A DNA stretch of 64,000 nucleotides. Source: Reticulascus tulasneorum (lineage: Eukaryota > Ascomycota > Sordariomycetes > Glomerellales > Reticulascaceae). The stretch covers positions 930,001 to 994,000 of the forward strand of contig LSAX01000006.1 in assembly GCA_001557505.1 (NCBI GenBank). Direction: 5' to 3'. The translations under genes were made by a program, and so were the position numbers. Every line of letters begins with the position of its first letter. The first letter of the stretch is position 1. Below, one piece after another: positions 1 through 11,822 of the stretch. The notes below the pieces were generated by a model, which was not told the origin of the DNA, ran no database searches, and saw only the letters and a program-made list of their open reading frames with translations.

Positions 1-86
1 CCTAAGCGTCATGGATCTCGGAATAGAGCTCTCGCAACCTCAAACATCCGGCAAACACGTTACTTCCTACATCGCCATCGGCAACA

Positions 87-1619
87 ATGGCTGCTTCTCG
101 CCGCTTGCCCGCGCAAGCCGCGCGAAACTTCGCGACGGTGCGAAGCTATGGAGGTCTCAAGGACCAGGATCGAATCTTTCAGAACCTGTACGGCCGATAC
201 CCACCGGATCTAGCTTCCGCAAAGAAGATGGGAGATTGGCATAAGACGAAGGAGATCCTTTTGAAGGGCCATGACTGGATTATCGGAGAGGTCAAGGCTT
301 CAGGACTGAGAGGACGAGGAGGTGCTGGCTTCCCTTCTGGCTTGAAATGGGTTTGTTGATTTCGGAGGTCCACGGAAGGGAGACGTGCTAACAGTTTTAA
401 GTCATTCATGAACTTCAAGGATTGGGACAAGGATACGAAGCCGAGGTACCTAGTCGTGAATGCCGATGAAGGCGAGCCTGGGACCTGCAAAGATCGAGAG
501 ATCATGCGAAAGGACCCACACAAGCTGGTAGAGGGCTGCCTCGTTGCTGGCCGAGCCATGAATGCATCCGCGGCATACATCTATATCCGAGGAGAATTTA
601 TCCACGAAGCAGCCGTTCTCCAGAACGCCATCAACGAAGCATACAAGGACGGTTTAATTGGCAAGAACGCGTGTGGATCCGGTTATGACTTCGATGTTTT
701 CATCCACCGTGGAGCAGGAGCATACGTCTGCGGCGAAGAGACATCTCTCATTGAATCCCTTGAAGGCAAGCCCGGCAAGCCGCGTCTTAAGCCTCCATTC
801 CCTGCCGCAGTGGGTCTCTTTGGTTGCCCGTCTACTGTCGCGAACGTTGAAACCATTGCTGTGGCACCAACGATCTGCCGACGAGGAGGGAACTGGTTTG
901 CTGGCTTCGGCCGCGAACGGAACCAGGGAACAAAGCTGTTCTGTATTTCTGGCCACGTTAATAACCCCGCGACAGTCGAAGAAGAGATGTCGATACCGCT
1001 GCGAGAGCTGATCGACAAGCACTGCGGCGGTGTTCGTGGCGGGTGGGATAACCTACTTGCTATCATCCCTGGTGGATCTTCGACACCAATCCTACCAAAG
1101 GCGATTTGCGACAGCCAATTGATGGACTTTGATGCATTGAAAGACAGTCAGTCCGGTCTCGGTACCGCAGCCGTCATCGTTATGGACAAGAGCGCCGACG
1201 TCGTCCGTGCGATCAGCCGATTGAGTCATTTCTATCGCCATGAAAGTTGTGGACAGTGCACACCATGCAGAGAGGGCAGCAAATGGACGGAGCAGATCAT
1301 GAGCCGGTTCGAGAAAGGTCAGGGCCGACCGAGAGAGATTGATATGCTGCAGGAGCTCACCAAACAGGTTGAGGGCCACACCATTTGTGGTAAGTTACAT
1401 TTCTATCTTTAATGTCTAAAGAGTCTAGTTGCTAACCAAACCACCACAGCTCTTGGAGAGGCTTTCGCCTGGCCAATTCAGGGTCTCATCCGGCATTTTC
1501 GTCCCGAACTTGAAAAGCGAATGGAGCAGTTTGCTGCGCAGAATGGCGGGTCAGCTTTGGCTGGTGGATGGCAGCATGATACTCGGGCTCAAGGCAAGTT
1601 GGTCTCACCTGGACAGTAG
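87..1619 (+). CDS. NDUFV1: NADH:ubiquinone oxidoreductase (complex I) 51-kDa flavoprotein subunit
   Basis: Exons 87-350, 402-1389 and 1450-1619 join in phase to give 473 residues, the usual size for this subunit. It is the matrix-arm subunit that takes electrons from NADH onto FMN and passes them to an iron-sulfur cluster. Visible signatures are [14 protein letters not shown] (NADH/FMN site, end of exon 1), the [19 protein letters not shown] loop, and the 4Fe-4S ligands [11 protein letters not shown]. The fourth Cys lies in [13 protein letters not shown] and is interrupted by intron 2. The N-terminus ([22 protein letters not shown]) is Arg/Ala/Ser-rich without acids, as expected of a mitochondrial presequence. 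The ATG at 87 follows GCAACA; an ATG at 11 is in another frame. Both introns have a CTAAC-type branch site. A second complex I gene lies at 54.7 kb. Confidence 0.97.
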
Positions 1620-2473
1620 ATTGTTGGGAAAGGCGTGGTTTAGACAAAGCCTAAGGGCATGTATATATTAGTATCGTACATTATGGAAGTGCTATAGCCC
1701 CATGGCTATTATCTATCCTGTGTCCAAAAACCAATGGCCAGCACTCGCTTGCCAGTCCCTTACATTATGAGTATCTACCTTCGGATGTTTCTCCAGACAC
1801 AAAGCCTGGGCCTTACTAGATGCTTTCGACAAAGAGTGAAGCTGTACCTGTGGAACAGGATGGAGTCAATGCTTAGGATCACACGCAATACAATATCATA
1901 CTGAAGTGCCGATCCTGGCTCCACAGCCTTGATTTCCACCTTCCGCAATTCCGATCCTTGCCCCAATCATACTTTGCGTACTCAGTGCCATTCGCATCCC
2001 ATGCATGCTGTTCACGATCAGATCCATTGAGCTGCGGGTACTCTGGTGGGGTCTGATACGCCTTTACCACAGTCAACTGGGTATGTCAACCTCCGAAGTG
2101 GGAGTATCAAATACGGGAGACATATCGCATTGGTTGAGACATTGGCCATGAGGATATAGAATTCAATATTTGTGACTTTGTCCGTCTAAGATATTTCCCA
2201 CGGGTTCCGCCAGGTGATAGATTTGAAACGGATTATCGCACAGTGTGAATCTATCTCAATCACTGGCTATAGGTTCATATTGAGAAATCCCCCAACTCTT
2301 GTGTAAAAACCCGCATACTCCGTGAATTATCCCCACGGAAAGCCTCAGTCTGAGGTTAGAACCTCTTGGTATACTTACCCTGTGTCAAGACTGATGCATG
2401 GGGTTTGATTGGAATTGGTTTAACGCATACCTGTACGCTGCACCCTGCTGGGGAATTCAGCGCCAGCAGCGTC
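1620..2473. other. intergenic, no gene seen
   Basis: This holds the 3' region of the complex I gene and the promoter of the peroxin gene. I see no convincing coding frame, RNA gene or repeat. Confidence 0.6.
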
Positions 2474-3537
2474 ATGTCTTCATATACGTTTGAACAGTTT
2501 GTCGCCTTCGGGACAGACATTGGTGAGTTAGGTGCTCTTTTTATTGTCTATAAAACGGCCGTATGAAACTATGGCTCAGGCTCTGAGCGAGTAGTATCGT
2601 CGTGAGCTTAAGACATGGTTGAGCCGGAATACCGGGAGTCGTCAATATTTATTCTCCCGGGTGCGCTCTTCTCGTCACTAACACCCTCTCAGTCGGTGTC
2701 GAACGCATCATCCGAGGTCTTCAAGCTGTAACCCAGATCATGATATCCTTTCCCACTCTCCTGTCCCTCCTCCTCGGCTTCCTATCATATACCGCTCTCC
2801 TCCGATCCAACGCAACCCCTTCCTCCTCCCAACTCTATACCACCGTCACCACTACTCTTTCCATCCTCAAAACCCGATTCACCCTTGCCCGTCGCTTCCT
2901 CCGCCTCTTCCGCTTTCTGGAGTCATTTCACGTCGCCCACATCACATACACCACCGTGTCCGACAAGCCACTGGAGGCATGGCTCGACATCTCCAACCGC
3001 AGTCTGATGGGCATGTACGGGCTCCTCGAGTCTGTCACACTCCCCGATCTGCTCGACGTTCCAGGCCTCGAGATATGGGGAGCCGAACGCACGCGGATGC
3101 TTAATGTGGAGGCACAGCGGTTTTGGTTACTGGCGTTGGTGTGCGGGGTCCTCAGTGGAGGGGTCAAGATCCTGAGGGTGTTTGCGTATGCACCCGTGCC
3201 GAGGGAAGGGGCGGGGTATGGGACAGGCGAGAATGAAAAAGAAGGGGAGGCAGAGAAGATGGATTGGGAGAAGGAACGAGAACGATTGAAACGGATTGTA
3301 GATGCAAGGAGGGAGGAGAGAATTCGGTGGCGGAAAGAGGTGAGAGTGAGAGTGAAGGCTTTGGGGCGGCGAGTCCTGGCTGACGCCTTGGACTGTGTGA
3401 TTCCTGGCGTAGTTGTTGGATGGATTCATGTACAGCCTGGAACTGTCGGACTGGTTACGCTGGTTACTACAGTATTGACCGGGCTGGAGGTTTGGGAGCG
3501 GTGCGGCTTGTATGTCAGAGCCAGGCACGGTATATAG
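2474..3537 (+). CDS. PEX11: PEX11-family peroxisomal membrane protein
   Basis: Exons 2474-2522 and 2693-3537 give 297 residues; the short first exon supplies MSSYTFEQFVAFGTDI and splices in phase 1. Between them is an intron with a GTGAGT donor and a CTAAC branch. The pattern of an N-terminal amphipathic stretch (VERIIRGLQAVTQI), then RFTLARRFLRLFRFLES, a hydrophobic segment around WLLALVCGVLSGGVKILRVFAY, a charged linker (KMDWEKERERLKRIVDARREE) and a C-terminal hydrophobic helix (LDCVIPGVVVGWIHVQPGTVGLVTLVTT) is that of fungal PEX11 proteins. These promote peroxisome elongation and division. Assignment to the PEX11 superfamily is firm; the subtype (11B or 11C) is not resolved. A start at 2740 inside exon 2 would delete the conserved N-terminus. 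Confidence 0.85.
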
Positions 3538-3908
3538 GCTCCAATTCCAAGCTGTCTCATACTTTATTCAGGATTATAGCCAAATTCAATAGCAGGCGGC
3601 TGACCTGTGACAGTTGCACCCTAAGCAAGAAGGCCATGATAAGAAATGCCCCATAGCCAAGTCCAGATAGAGCAAACCGAAGAACTTTCTACGACGAATT
3701 CCAAGTACCAACACTCAACCGTAACGAAAGTGTTCATCACTACACCAAGTAATCCGTGCGATTCCTTCTCTCAAGCTCTCCTTGACACACCGCAAGCAGA
3801 CGGCCCCTTCTACTATACCTACTTCTCTAATCCTGGGCTAGTCACCACGAGGTCATTCTGATCAAGTGGACTGATACAGGATCCCTTCATCTTGAAAGCG
3901 ATGCCCAC
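3538..3908. other. convergent intergenic spacer
   Basis: Shared 3' region of the converging PEX11 and membrane-protein genes. Nothing else is seen. Confidence 0.6.
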
Positions 3909-4695
3909 TCAGGCAGCAACTGAGATCAGGTCGCTTCGCTTCTTCATATCCGGATCCTTGGGCAGCTGAATCCGATAATTGAAGTCCGCTCCCTCCTCTT
4001 CCTCCTCGTAGATATAAATCGTTGTCTTCTTGACGATGGAGAAGAGCATGAGGAGAAAAATAACTAGCTCCAGTGACCTGAGAGAGGACATGTTAGCACA
4101 GTATCCCCGAATAGGAACGAAGAGAAGAGCTTGAGAATGAAACTTACGCAACTGTCGCAAACAACCCCGTGAGAGATTGCTTGTCCCAGTCCCACCAAAC
4201 TTCGGTCATGGCAGAAACAAAGGCCCCAATGAAGAAGATCGTCAAGAAAGTGAAATCAATCAGCGAAGCAATATACGGCCGATCTTTCTTTTCCCCGCCG
4301 TTGTCCTCATGCCCCTGACCTTCTCCGTAGATAAACTTCAGAGGCCCAAACTCCACCGTGCATCCTCTCCGCTGATTATTGGCCTTGCGAGACTTTCTGT
4401 TTCGGAGGAATAGAATCCAAAATAAATTCCAGAAGAGGCGAATGAACGCCACCACGACGAAGAAGATGCCATCGTGCCGAGAACAGAGCGCAACGGCGAT
4501 GAGGGCGATTACCAGAGCTGCCTCAATGAGACGGATGAAGCCCACGATGGTGTTAAGGCTGAAGTGCAGAAGGAGTTTGCCAGTGGGAGCATCGTCTTGA
4601 GGACTAATGGAGACTGGTGTATGGGTCAGAGGGCGGTGGATCATGTCTGGATTGAGAGGGCGGCGTTCTTCGGAGGAGGAGGAGGCCATGTTCAT
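3909..4695 (-). CDS. four-helix integral membrane protein, unknown function
   Basis: Exons 4695-4148 and 4077-3909 join in phase 2 (donor GTAAGT, acceptor CTCTCAG) to give 238 residues. I do not recognise the family. Four hydrophobic segments are visible: TIVGFIRLIEAALVIALIAV, GIFFVVVAFIRLFWNLFWIL, LIDFTFLTIFFIGAFVSAM and SLTGLFATVASLELVIFLLM, the last spanning the splice site. The N-terminus is short and Ser/Glu-rich, a basic NRKSRKANNQRRG loop follows helix 2, and the C-terminal tail is acidic then basic (YEEEEEGADF...PDMKKRSD). The start is taken at MNMASSSSEE; the second Met three residues on is equally possible, and an upstream in-frame Met at 4830 would add a Tyr/His-rich stretch that looks like untranslated leader. 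Confidence 0.7.
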
Positions 4696-6009
4696 GAAGT
4701 GCTGATAGTGATGGATGAGTGACAGGGAGTGATAGAAGAGATGGCGGTTGGGATCTGATCGTGCAATTGAAAGAGTAGGATAAGAGTCTAGAGGATATAT
4801 ATCGATCCTACATGAAGTGTGGATAAACAACAGAGGGGGTGAGTATCCGTGTATTGAATAGAGGAGGTGAAAGTAGGGTGTTGATGTAGAATGTTAGTGC
4901 TTACATGCTGAGACACTGCGAATCGCTATCGTGTGCTAACAGGGAAGCCCGAATCTCGGTGCCTAAACACTCGACCATCACACCAATCCAGATCTGCATT
5001 AAAGCCCCCAACTTCATTGGCTACAAGCAGAGTTAAAACAACATACTCCGCAGAATCGAACGGTTTGATTCGACTTCGGCGGCTGGATTATGCCCCTCGG
5101 AGAATCGGTGCTGCGGTTGGCGCAGTGAAGGATGCGGGCTCTTGCGGCGCGGCGAGGCTCTCCTCAGTATTTGCCCGTTTAGGATCTGTTGGTTCCCCAG
5201 TCAGGTAAGGCAGCAGGATTTTGTCTGGAGGCTATGGAGTTGACTATAATAGCTTGCGTCACCCCCCCTTCAAGCTCGGCGAAGCGCACGCGTTGCTCGT
5301 CGTTGGTGCATCCTGGTTTGTGGGGTCTACGCCGCTGTATTGGAATAGATGTCGTGTTTTGATGCATGTTATTTCTTAATGAGAGGTCCCAGATTCACTT
5401 GACGTATACAATGTCTCGTGTTTGCAGTTAAGGTGCATGAGATGGTACCCAAGCTGTCTTGTTGCCTGGGAACCATGACGTGCCAGAATAACTACATGGA
5501 AATTCATGCCCGGGATGCCGGGTACGGTATGTATCAACATGAGATACTGGCCCGCGCGAGCGTGTAAAGCGCTTAGTAAAACTACCTGAAATCACTTGAG
5601 ACGCTCACATGGAAAAACAGGGAATTGCCAGTCTTGGCTCACGATGTCCAACTTGCTCTACCAAGTATCCTAATCCCAAGCTTGTGTACAACGGAAACAT
5701 TGGCATATACGGTCAATTCTGATTCTATAGCATCGGGTATCTCCAGCAAGGTCCTAGCAACTCGCTCACTCTTAAACATGAGTTGTCCTAAACCCAAATC
5801 TAGCCTAACATCCAGAATCATGATGGCATAACATGCCACAGTCGAAACATCGCCTCGACTTCGCAGATGCGAATAATCAGGCCGCGCTATACAGGTGCCT
5901 AATGGAAATCGGCAGCGCTAGCTTCCAGCGTCAGCCCTGCAACCATACTGAATGGCGGTACCCGCTCACGGTCTGCGACTAGCACATCGTATATCCCGCA
6001 TCCGCTGGG
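4696..6009. other. intergenic, no gene seen
   Basis: 1.3 kb between two leftward genes. Open frames of 60-90 codons here overlap one another on both strands and have no recognisable motif or splice context. No RNA gene could be supported. Confidence 0.55.
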
Positions 6010-7723
6010 TCAGCGCCGACCTGTGATCCTGAAACGGCCAGTCTCGATGGCGACCTTCCACCCATCTGCAATCAAAGCGGGAGCAACACTTTTTCTCAAT
6101 TGAGAAACACCCCCAGCACTATGCCGGCCCAGGCCAGTGATGATTGTGAAGCCCTCCTTGGCCTCCTTTTGCCGATACTCACCCAAGCTTCTCCACCATG
6201 CCCACGTACGTTCTTTGGCGATCCGTACTCCATCGCTTACCTCGACACCGTGAAGGTCGATCGAGTTTCCGCTGCTGCCTTCAGAAACGAGGATATCGGC
6301 TGCCGCACTCTTGGCCTTTGCGTAGACCCTCGCTTCCTCTCGTCCCCGCTCAGCATAGAATCCTGCTGCCTGCTTGAAAAGAGGGTTGGAGTTGCCCTTT
6401 TTGTGAGCTTGCGATGCTGCTTGATATGATTGGTGGCTAGCCGTGGCATAGCTGTTGGCCACATGCATTGCCGTTTCGTATGTTTGGGGTCTGCCCGTGG
6501 GCATGGGGGACCTTGATCGGGACTTCAGAGACGAAACCGAGTTGTAGTCTACAATTTCGTCGTCCACAAGCGGGGCAATTCTGTAGTCGATATCCAGTTT
6601 CCGAGGCGGGAACTTGGAGAAATGCCGTTCCAGCAGGCTCGCGAGATCTTGCGCTCTTTCAGACGCACTTCCCGTAATTTCGGCCACCGGCTTCAAGTAT
6701 TGTTCAGGAACCTGGCGATACCTCTTTGAGAGTCTCTCCAAACTTTGCTTTCCGATATCGTCGGTTGGCTGAATGCCCTCTGCAATATATCGATCCAGGA
6801 TTGCGACAAGGGTCTTCTCTTTCGAACCGTTGTTCTTATAGAAGTCTCCGGATATTTCGTTGCTAGGCAATCCTAGCCTCTCGGCCAGGAACTGCACATC
6901 CTCAATCGCTGAGTCTACTTGTTAGCTTCTTCCGGCCCAGTATCTTCGAGGGGAGGGCGGGCGTTAGCAAGCACAGGATCTTACACTTGAGACCAGTTCT
7001 ATCACCTCCGAACTCACTCCATTCGTTGAAGCTGCTCGAGCTTGAAGAGTTGACAGCAGATTTTTGTCGCTTTTGTTTTCCCTTCTTCTTCGTTGTGGTA
7101 GAAAAGTCATCGTCAAGCTGGAAGAAACCGTTAATGCCCTTCAGGCGCTGCCCGGTCGATTCTAGATATTGAAGGTTGAGCAGATATTCCAAGGCATTCT
7201 GGAAATCTCCTTTTGTTTTCTTCAGTGCGAGAGTGATATCATGATTCTTCAGGTCCGCAAACATCTCTCTCAAAACGTTCGCTTTTTCCTCGTCAGTCTG
7301 TCCTTCTAGCGACGGGATTCGAGCTACGGCAGACACATTGGATTCGGGAACAGGACTCGTGATTCCTGTGCTGAATGAATCGCAGTCTCTGGCCGAAGAT
7401 CCAGCTCTAGCCGATGTAGCCGTTGAGCTATCCTTGTGGTCATTGGCGCCATCCAAAGAACCGAAGGTATCAGCTATTCCGCTGGGGTTGAATCCAGTGG
7501 CCTCTTCGGCTGGGACATTCTTGGCTAACTCTTGCAGACTTGCTCGAACAGCCTCATAAGTGGTCGGATCATCTAGATCCTGCTCGCTAGCAATCGCAAT
7601 GACGAGTCCTTCGTCAAGCAGGGAGCTGAACTCGACCTTCACAGCATACAAGTTAGCGATGTCAGGGTAGAGAGGTGCAAAACCAGGCGAGGTGCTGCGC
7701 TCCACATCCATGACACTTTGCAT
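6010..7723 (-). CDS. CUE-DUF1771-Smr domain protein (Cue2-like endonuclease candidate)
   Basis: Exons 7723-6985 and 6908-6010 join in phase 1 to give 545 residues. A CUE-like ubiquitin-binding helix bundle is seen near residues 155-200 (KANVLREMFADLKNHDITLA... then FQNALEYLLNLQYLE). A Lys-rich linker follows, then a DUF1771 helix pair (YETAMHVANSYATASHQSYQ... FYAERGREEARVYAKAKS) and a C-terminal Smr domain with both family motifs, IDLHGV and TGLGRHSAGG. This order matches yeast Cue2, whose Smr domain cuts mRNA at collided ribosomes in no-go decay; function here is inferred from that. The intron has a consensus GTAAGA donor and CTAAC branch. The start could be the Met at 7723 or the one four codons later. 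Confidence 0.85.
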
Positions 7724-9014
7724 TATGGAGGGGCGATCCGAATACTATCCATATAAAACAAGAACGGGGACATGCGGTCGGAACAAAGTGCTGCCACATC
7801 CCACATTTGTGGGAAGGAAGAAAGACGTTGTCTATGACGCGATCGTTGACTCTAGCAGCTAGATGAAGCAAGGAAACCCAATTCAGAAGACAAAGATACT
7901 AAAATGAGCTCATAGACCACTCACAGCTAGAACTTGGATCTTAGAGGCCGTCATCTGATCGTCAAGTTGCCTCCGGTGGGATATGCTGAGGTGAAGCGCG
8001 ATATGTGGGTGTACGATCGTCTGCTGTCTTATTCATAATTGCAAGAGAAAAAGGATTGGCAGTGAGGCGATAGTCCAAGAAGTATCTCTTGATCTCTCGG
8101 AAAGATCGGGTCCTCTCTATCTAGGGGCTTGGTTGTGAGGTGAGGTGGAAGAAATCTTGAGCCAATCTACGAAGACAGAGTGAAATCGATAATGAAGCTA
8201 GGCTAGAAATCCACTAGGACTTCCACGAGGACCTCTCTGGTTTTGCCGAGGCTTTTCCGGTACACACTTTGCGAAGAATTAAGGAAACATCCAACCTTCG
8301 ATATCGAGAGATGATATATAGTGCACTCTGGCTTCGACTTGTGCTGGCTGATGAGTCTTTCTGTTGACGGAGTCATCGGTTATGACTGGAGCCCATCCGT
8401 TTTGCGAGAAGGCTGCTGACATCATCCTTCACTGCGCTGCGCGAAGAGGAGTTTCAGGTCTGTGGCCAGTGAGTCCTTGAGCCTCCCTCGCTTAAATGCA
8501 GCCACTAATTCCTACCTACGTAGGCAGCATAAGTGGCGACACTAGCGCCATGGCTCTGTTATGCCCGAAGTTCTTTTCTCTAAATCCCCTCGGGCGGCCG
8601 AGGAACCCGAATGAACGCGTCCTGTCCATCTCCTGACACACCGACTAGTTTGTGACTGCAGAGTTTTGATTACCCTTTAGAGGCATTAGTGAATCCATAT
8701 CTGTTCTTTCTGCTGGATTTCAGAAGACAGATAATCGCTTGGCCAAGACAATCGTTGAATATCTATCTTGTTGCAGCCAGGTTGCAACAGTCAACTCTCA
8801 CTGTCTTGCATCTTCAAACATCACTGTACAACGGAAGCAAATTGCCAATTGCTATATATCTTCTCGCATGACACCGAATGCTCAGCACTACACCAGCTAT
8901 ATAAGATTTGGCCTTACTTTCAGTTTATTATCTTCCTGTTCCACTATCCAGTAAGATCTCCTCGATCTGAAGGATCGCTGAGTACCAAGCACGCTCTGCA
9001 AACATTTGAACACG
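7724..9014. other. divergent promoter region
   Basis: Upstream of both the Smr gene (left) and the amidase gene (right). It contains a short palindrome CCTACGTAGG at 8515-8524 within a CCTACCTACG motif that recurs in other gaps. No coding frame is convincing. Confidence 0.5.
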
Positions 9015-11060
9015 ATGGCTTCCAATAAGCCGAGGCGGTTCATCAACTATCCTGATCCAAAGGCAGGGTGAGTGACATTTACGCTTGAGCGAACTCAGCA
9101 TGTATATCAAATCAGCATTGCAGTTGCTCACTTCAACAGTCCGGCAGTCCCATATCGAAATGATCGAAAGCCCAATCCAGCCATTCGAGGCGTAGCGATG
9201 GTGGTGTCAGCTTTTCTGCAAGTAGATTCCCATGTGTTTAAAGTGAATTATGCTAACGTTGACCCAGAATGGAGTGGTTGGGGATTGTGCGATCAACGGT
9301 CTGGCGGAATGGAGGCTTTGGTGATCTGAAGGGAATTCGAACCTTCATAGAAGATTACGAACCCCGTTTTGATCCTACCGTCATTCCTGTACCATCTGAA
9401 GATGAAACGGAAGCTGAGGTTGCTCACAAACAAAGCACTCTTCCCGCCCACCCAGACGGCCCTTCACAGTATTATTCTGTGGCAGACTACCATGAGATGT
9501 ATTTGTCTGGCGAGTTGACTCCATTAGCAGTGGTAAAGGCAATTCTGCCTTTGATTCGGAGAGACACATCTCCTCCTGGTGAACATTCCATGGCCTGGTT
9601 TGACACCAAAGTTGATCTGGTCCTGAAAGCTGCCGAGGCATCAACGCTGAGGTATAAGGAGAACAAGTCGTTGGGTTTGCTAGATGGAGTGCCAACCGCG
9701 GTGAAGGATGAGTATGATATTGAAGGCTACACAACCAGCCTGGGATCCCGGAATGATTACACAGAACGTACTAGCGACGGTAAAGGTGTCACTAGCTGGT
9801 GCGTGCGAAAGCTGGAAGATGCTGGTGCCATCGTCTTGGGAAAACTGTCCATGCACGAGTTTGGTTTAGGTGCGTTTGAAGTTTTCTGCGGCTGCACTTG
9901 ATCATCTCCCTCTGTCAAGCAAGCAAGCTGACCATGCCATAGATACCACGGGTAACAACCCGATCTGGGGCACTCCTCGGAATCCTTACAACCCTCAGTA
10001 CTACACGGGCGGAAGCTCGTCCGGTTCCGCGTATGCTGTTGCTGCGGGTCTTCTGCCCGTGGCATTGGGAAGTGATGGCGGAGGCAGTATCCGCATTCCT
10101 TCTGCCTTTTGCGGTGTTTTTGGATTGAAGCCAACACATGGACGGGTGTCTTTCTCTCCTGGGCCGAACCATTCTTTGACCTGCGCCGTGAAAGGGCCTA
10201 TTGCAGCAGATATGCGATCTCTCGCGGCCTTCTTTGACGTCATCGGGGCACCTGATCCACAATCCCAATTCCCGCAAGCCTCGCCTTTAATACTGTCGCC
10301 AAGCGAGAAGCGTGGGAAGGTCCTGGGTATTCCCGAGGTCTGGTTTTCCCAATCCACCCCGGCAATCCAGCAACTATGTCGATCTATGATCTCCAGGCTC
10401 GTCTCCGAGTATGGATATTCAACAGTCCCCATCGAAATTCCTTTTCTTGTCGAGGGCCAAATTGCCCACGCAATGACAGTGTTGACGGATGGTTCTACTC
10501 TGCTTCCCGACACGAATGGGCTGACCCCGGGAAATAAGATATTGTTGGCCATAGGCAGGACGACACCCGCAACAGATTATCTGCTTGCGCAGAAACTGCG
10601 AGCACTGTTGATGCGACATCTTGCGTCTCTTTGGAAAACGTATCCTGGCATGATCATCGTAACCCCAACGACAAAATGCGCAGGCTGGCAGATCCGGACT
10701 GAGGCAGAGCTGAAGTATGGTGTCTGCGATGGCGACACGACAATCGATACCATGGCGTACGTGTGGATGGGCAATTTCTGCGGTCTCCCAGGCTTGAATG
10801 TTCCTGCCGGCTACATAGTTCCTGAGGGACGGCCAGGCGCAGGCGAAATCGCCAACACGGAAACAATAGGGAAAGTCCCTGTTGGACTTATGGCAATGGG
10901 AGAATGGACGGATGAGCACAGCCTGCTCCATTTTGGACTAGATAGCGAGGGCATTTTTGCCGAAGAACGAAGCCGACCTCCCAACTGGGTGGATGTTGTA
11001 CAAAGGGCGAAGGATGTAATGAGGAACGGAGAAGAAGATTTGATAGAGCTGCAGACTTGA
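9015..11060 (+). CDS. amidase-signature family hydrolase
   Basis: Exons 9015-9067, 9140-9217, 9268-9869 and 9943-11060 give 616 residues. The amidase signature is intact: catalytic Lys in TAVKDEYD (about residue 193), the Gly/Ser loop YYTGGSSSGSAYAV and the nucleophile Ser in GSDGGGSIRIPSAFCG (about residue 292). Such enzymes cleave amide C-N bonds; the substrate cannot be told. The N-terminal extension (FINYPDPKAGPAVPYRN...) is shared with a fungal subgroup of this family. Intron 2 needs a GC donor (CT|GCAAGT at 9218) to keep the frame into MEWLGIVRSTVW; a weaker GT alternative at 9206 would remove four residues. No signal peptide is seen, so it is probably cytosolic. Its divergent neighbour is the Smr gene. 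Confidence 0.88.
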
Positions 11061-11822
11061 TAGAAGACCAGCAAGCACCTAGTAGCCTACTACATATATA
11101 GACATTGAGAAGCATACGTAACCCGTGCTTCTTGGACAGTGAAATGAGATGCTTATTTTTAGGCTACTCAGTTGCATGTCTCCTGTCAGCGTATGTGCGT
11201 GTGGCTGGAGGATGACAGTGGCGTCGACTGTTGCACAAATTACCTAGGTTCAGTCTGTCTTCCCCAAACATGGGTACTGTAAGTCCGGAAACTAAGAGCA
11301 GCATTGTTTCGCCCGGTGAACAATCATATGGCACTTTATAGCTCAACATAAAAGTTACATATTAGCTAGGAGACTAACCAGTGGCCATCATGATTGCGGC
11401 AATACCAAGTAATCGTCCATACAACAGCATGGGGGGCCATCACGTGACTAAGATCGTGACAACCGTTAGGTCCCCCAAACGCTATGGCCGTTGCGTGGCA
11501 TTTTTGTGGCACGAGTCTCCCCAGGTTGCCCAGCCGAGGAGGACCCACCTGCAAGCCATTGATTAACGAATGACGCAGCACATTACCTGGGCCAACACAC
11601 CCAAGGCACATGGTCCACACGACCACGAGCTCCTTCCGAACCACAAGCTTACCAGCGCATCGACTACATGGCTTTGGGGAGCAACCGCTAAGCTCCAAGT
11701 CCATGACCACTACATCGCACCTTTCACCAAACATCATTCTTGGAGTCCATCGATTGATTACGGGTGAAACAAGTCGACCACTACCTCTCTTCTAGTGCCG
11801 CCGTGCGGCCAGAGTCCTCGAC
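11061..11822. other. intergenic, promoter of the NPC1-type gene
   Basis: No coding region is supported. The overlapping short frames on both strands around 11366-11795 have no motif. Confidence 0.5.

Noticed and set aside
4920..4995. tRNA-like stretch on the minus strand (GGTCGAGTG followed by a GATTCG motif)
   Set aside because: The A-box-like part is present, but acceptor and anticodon stems do not pair and there is no proper B box.
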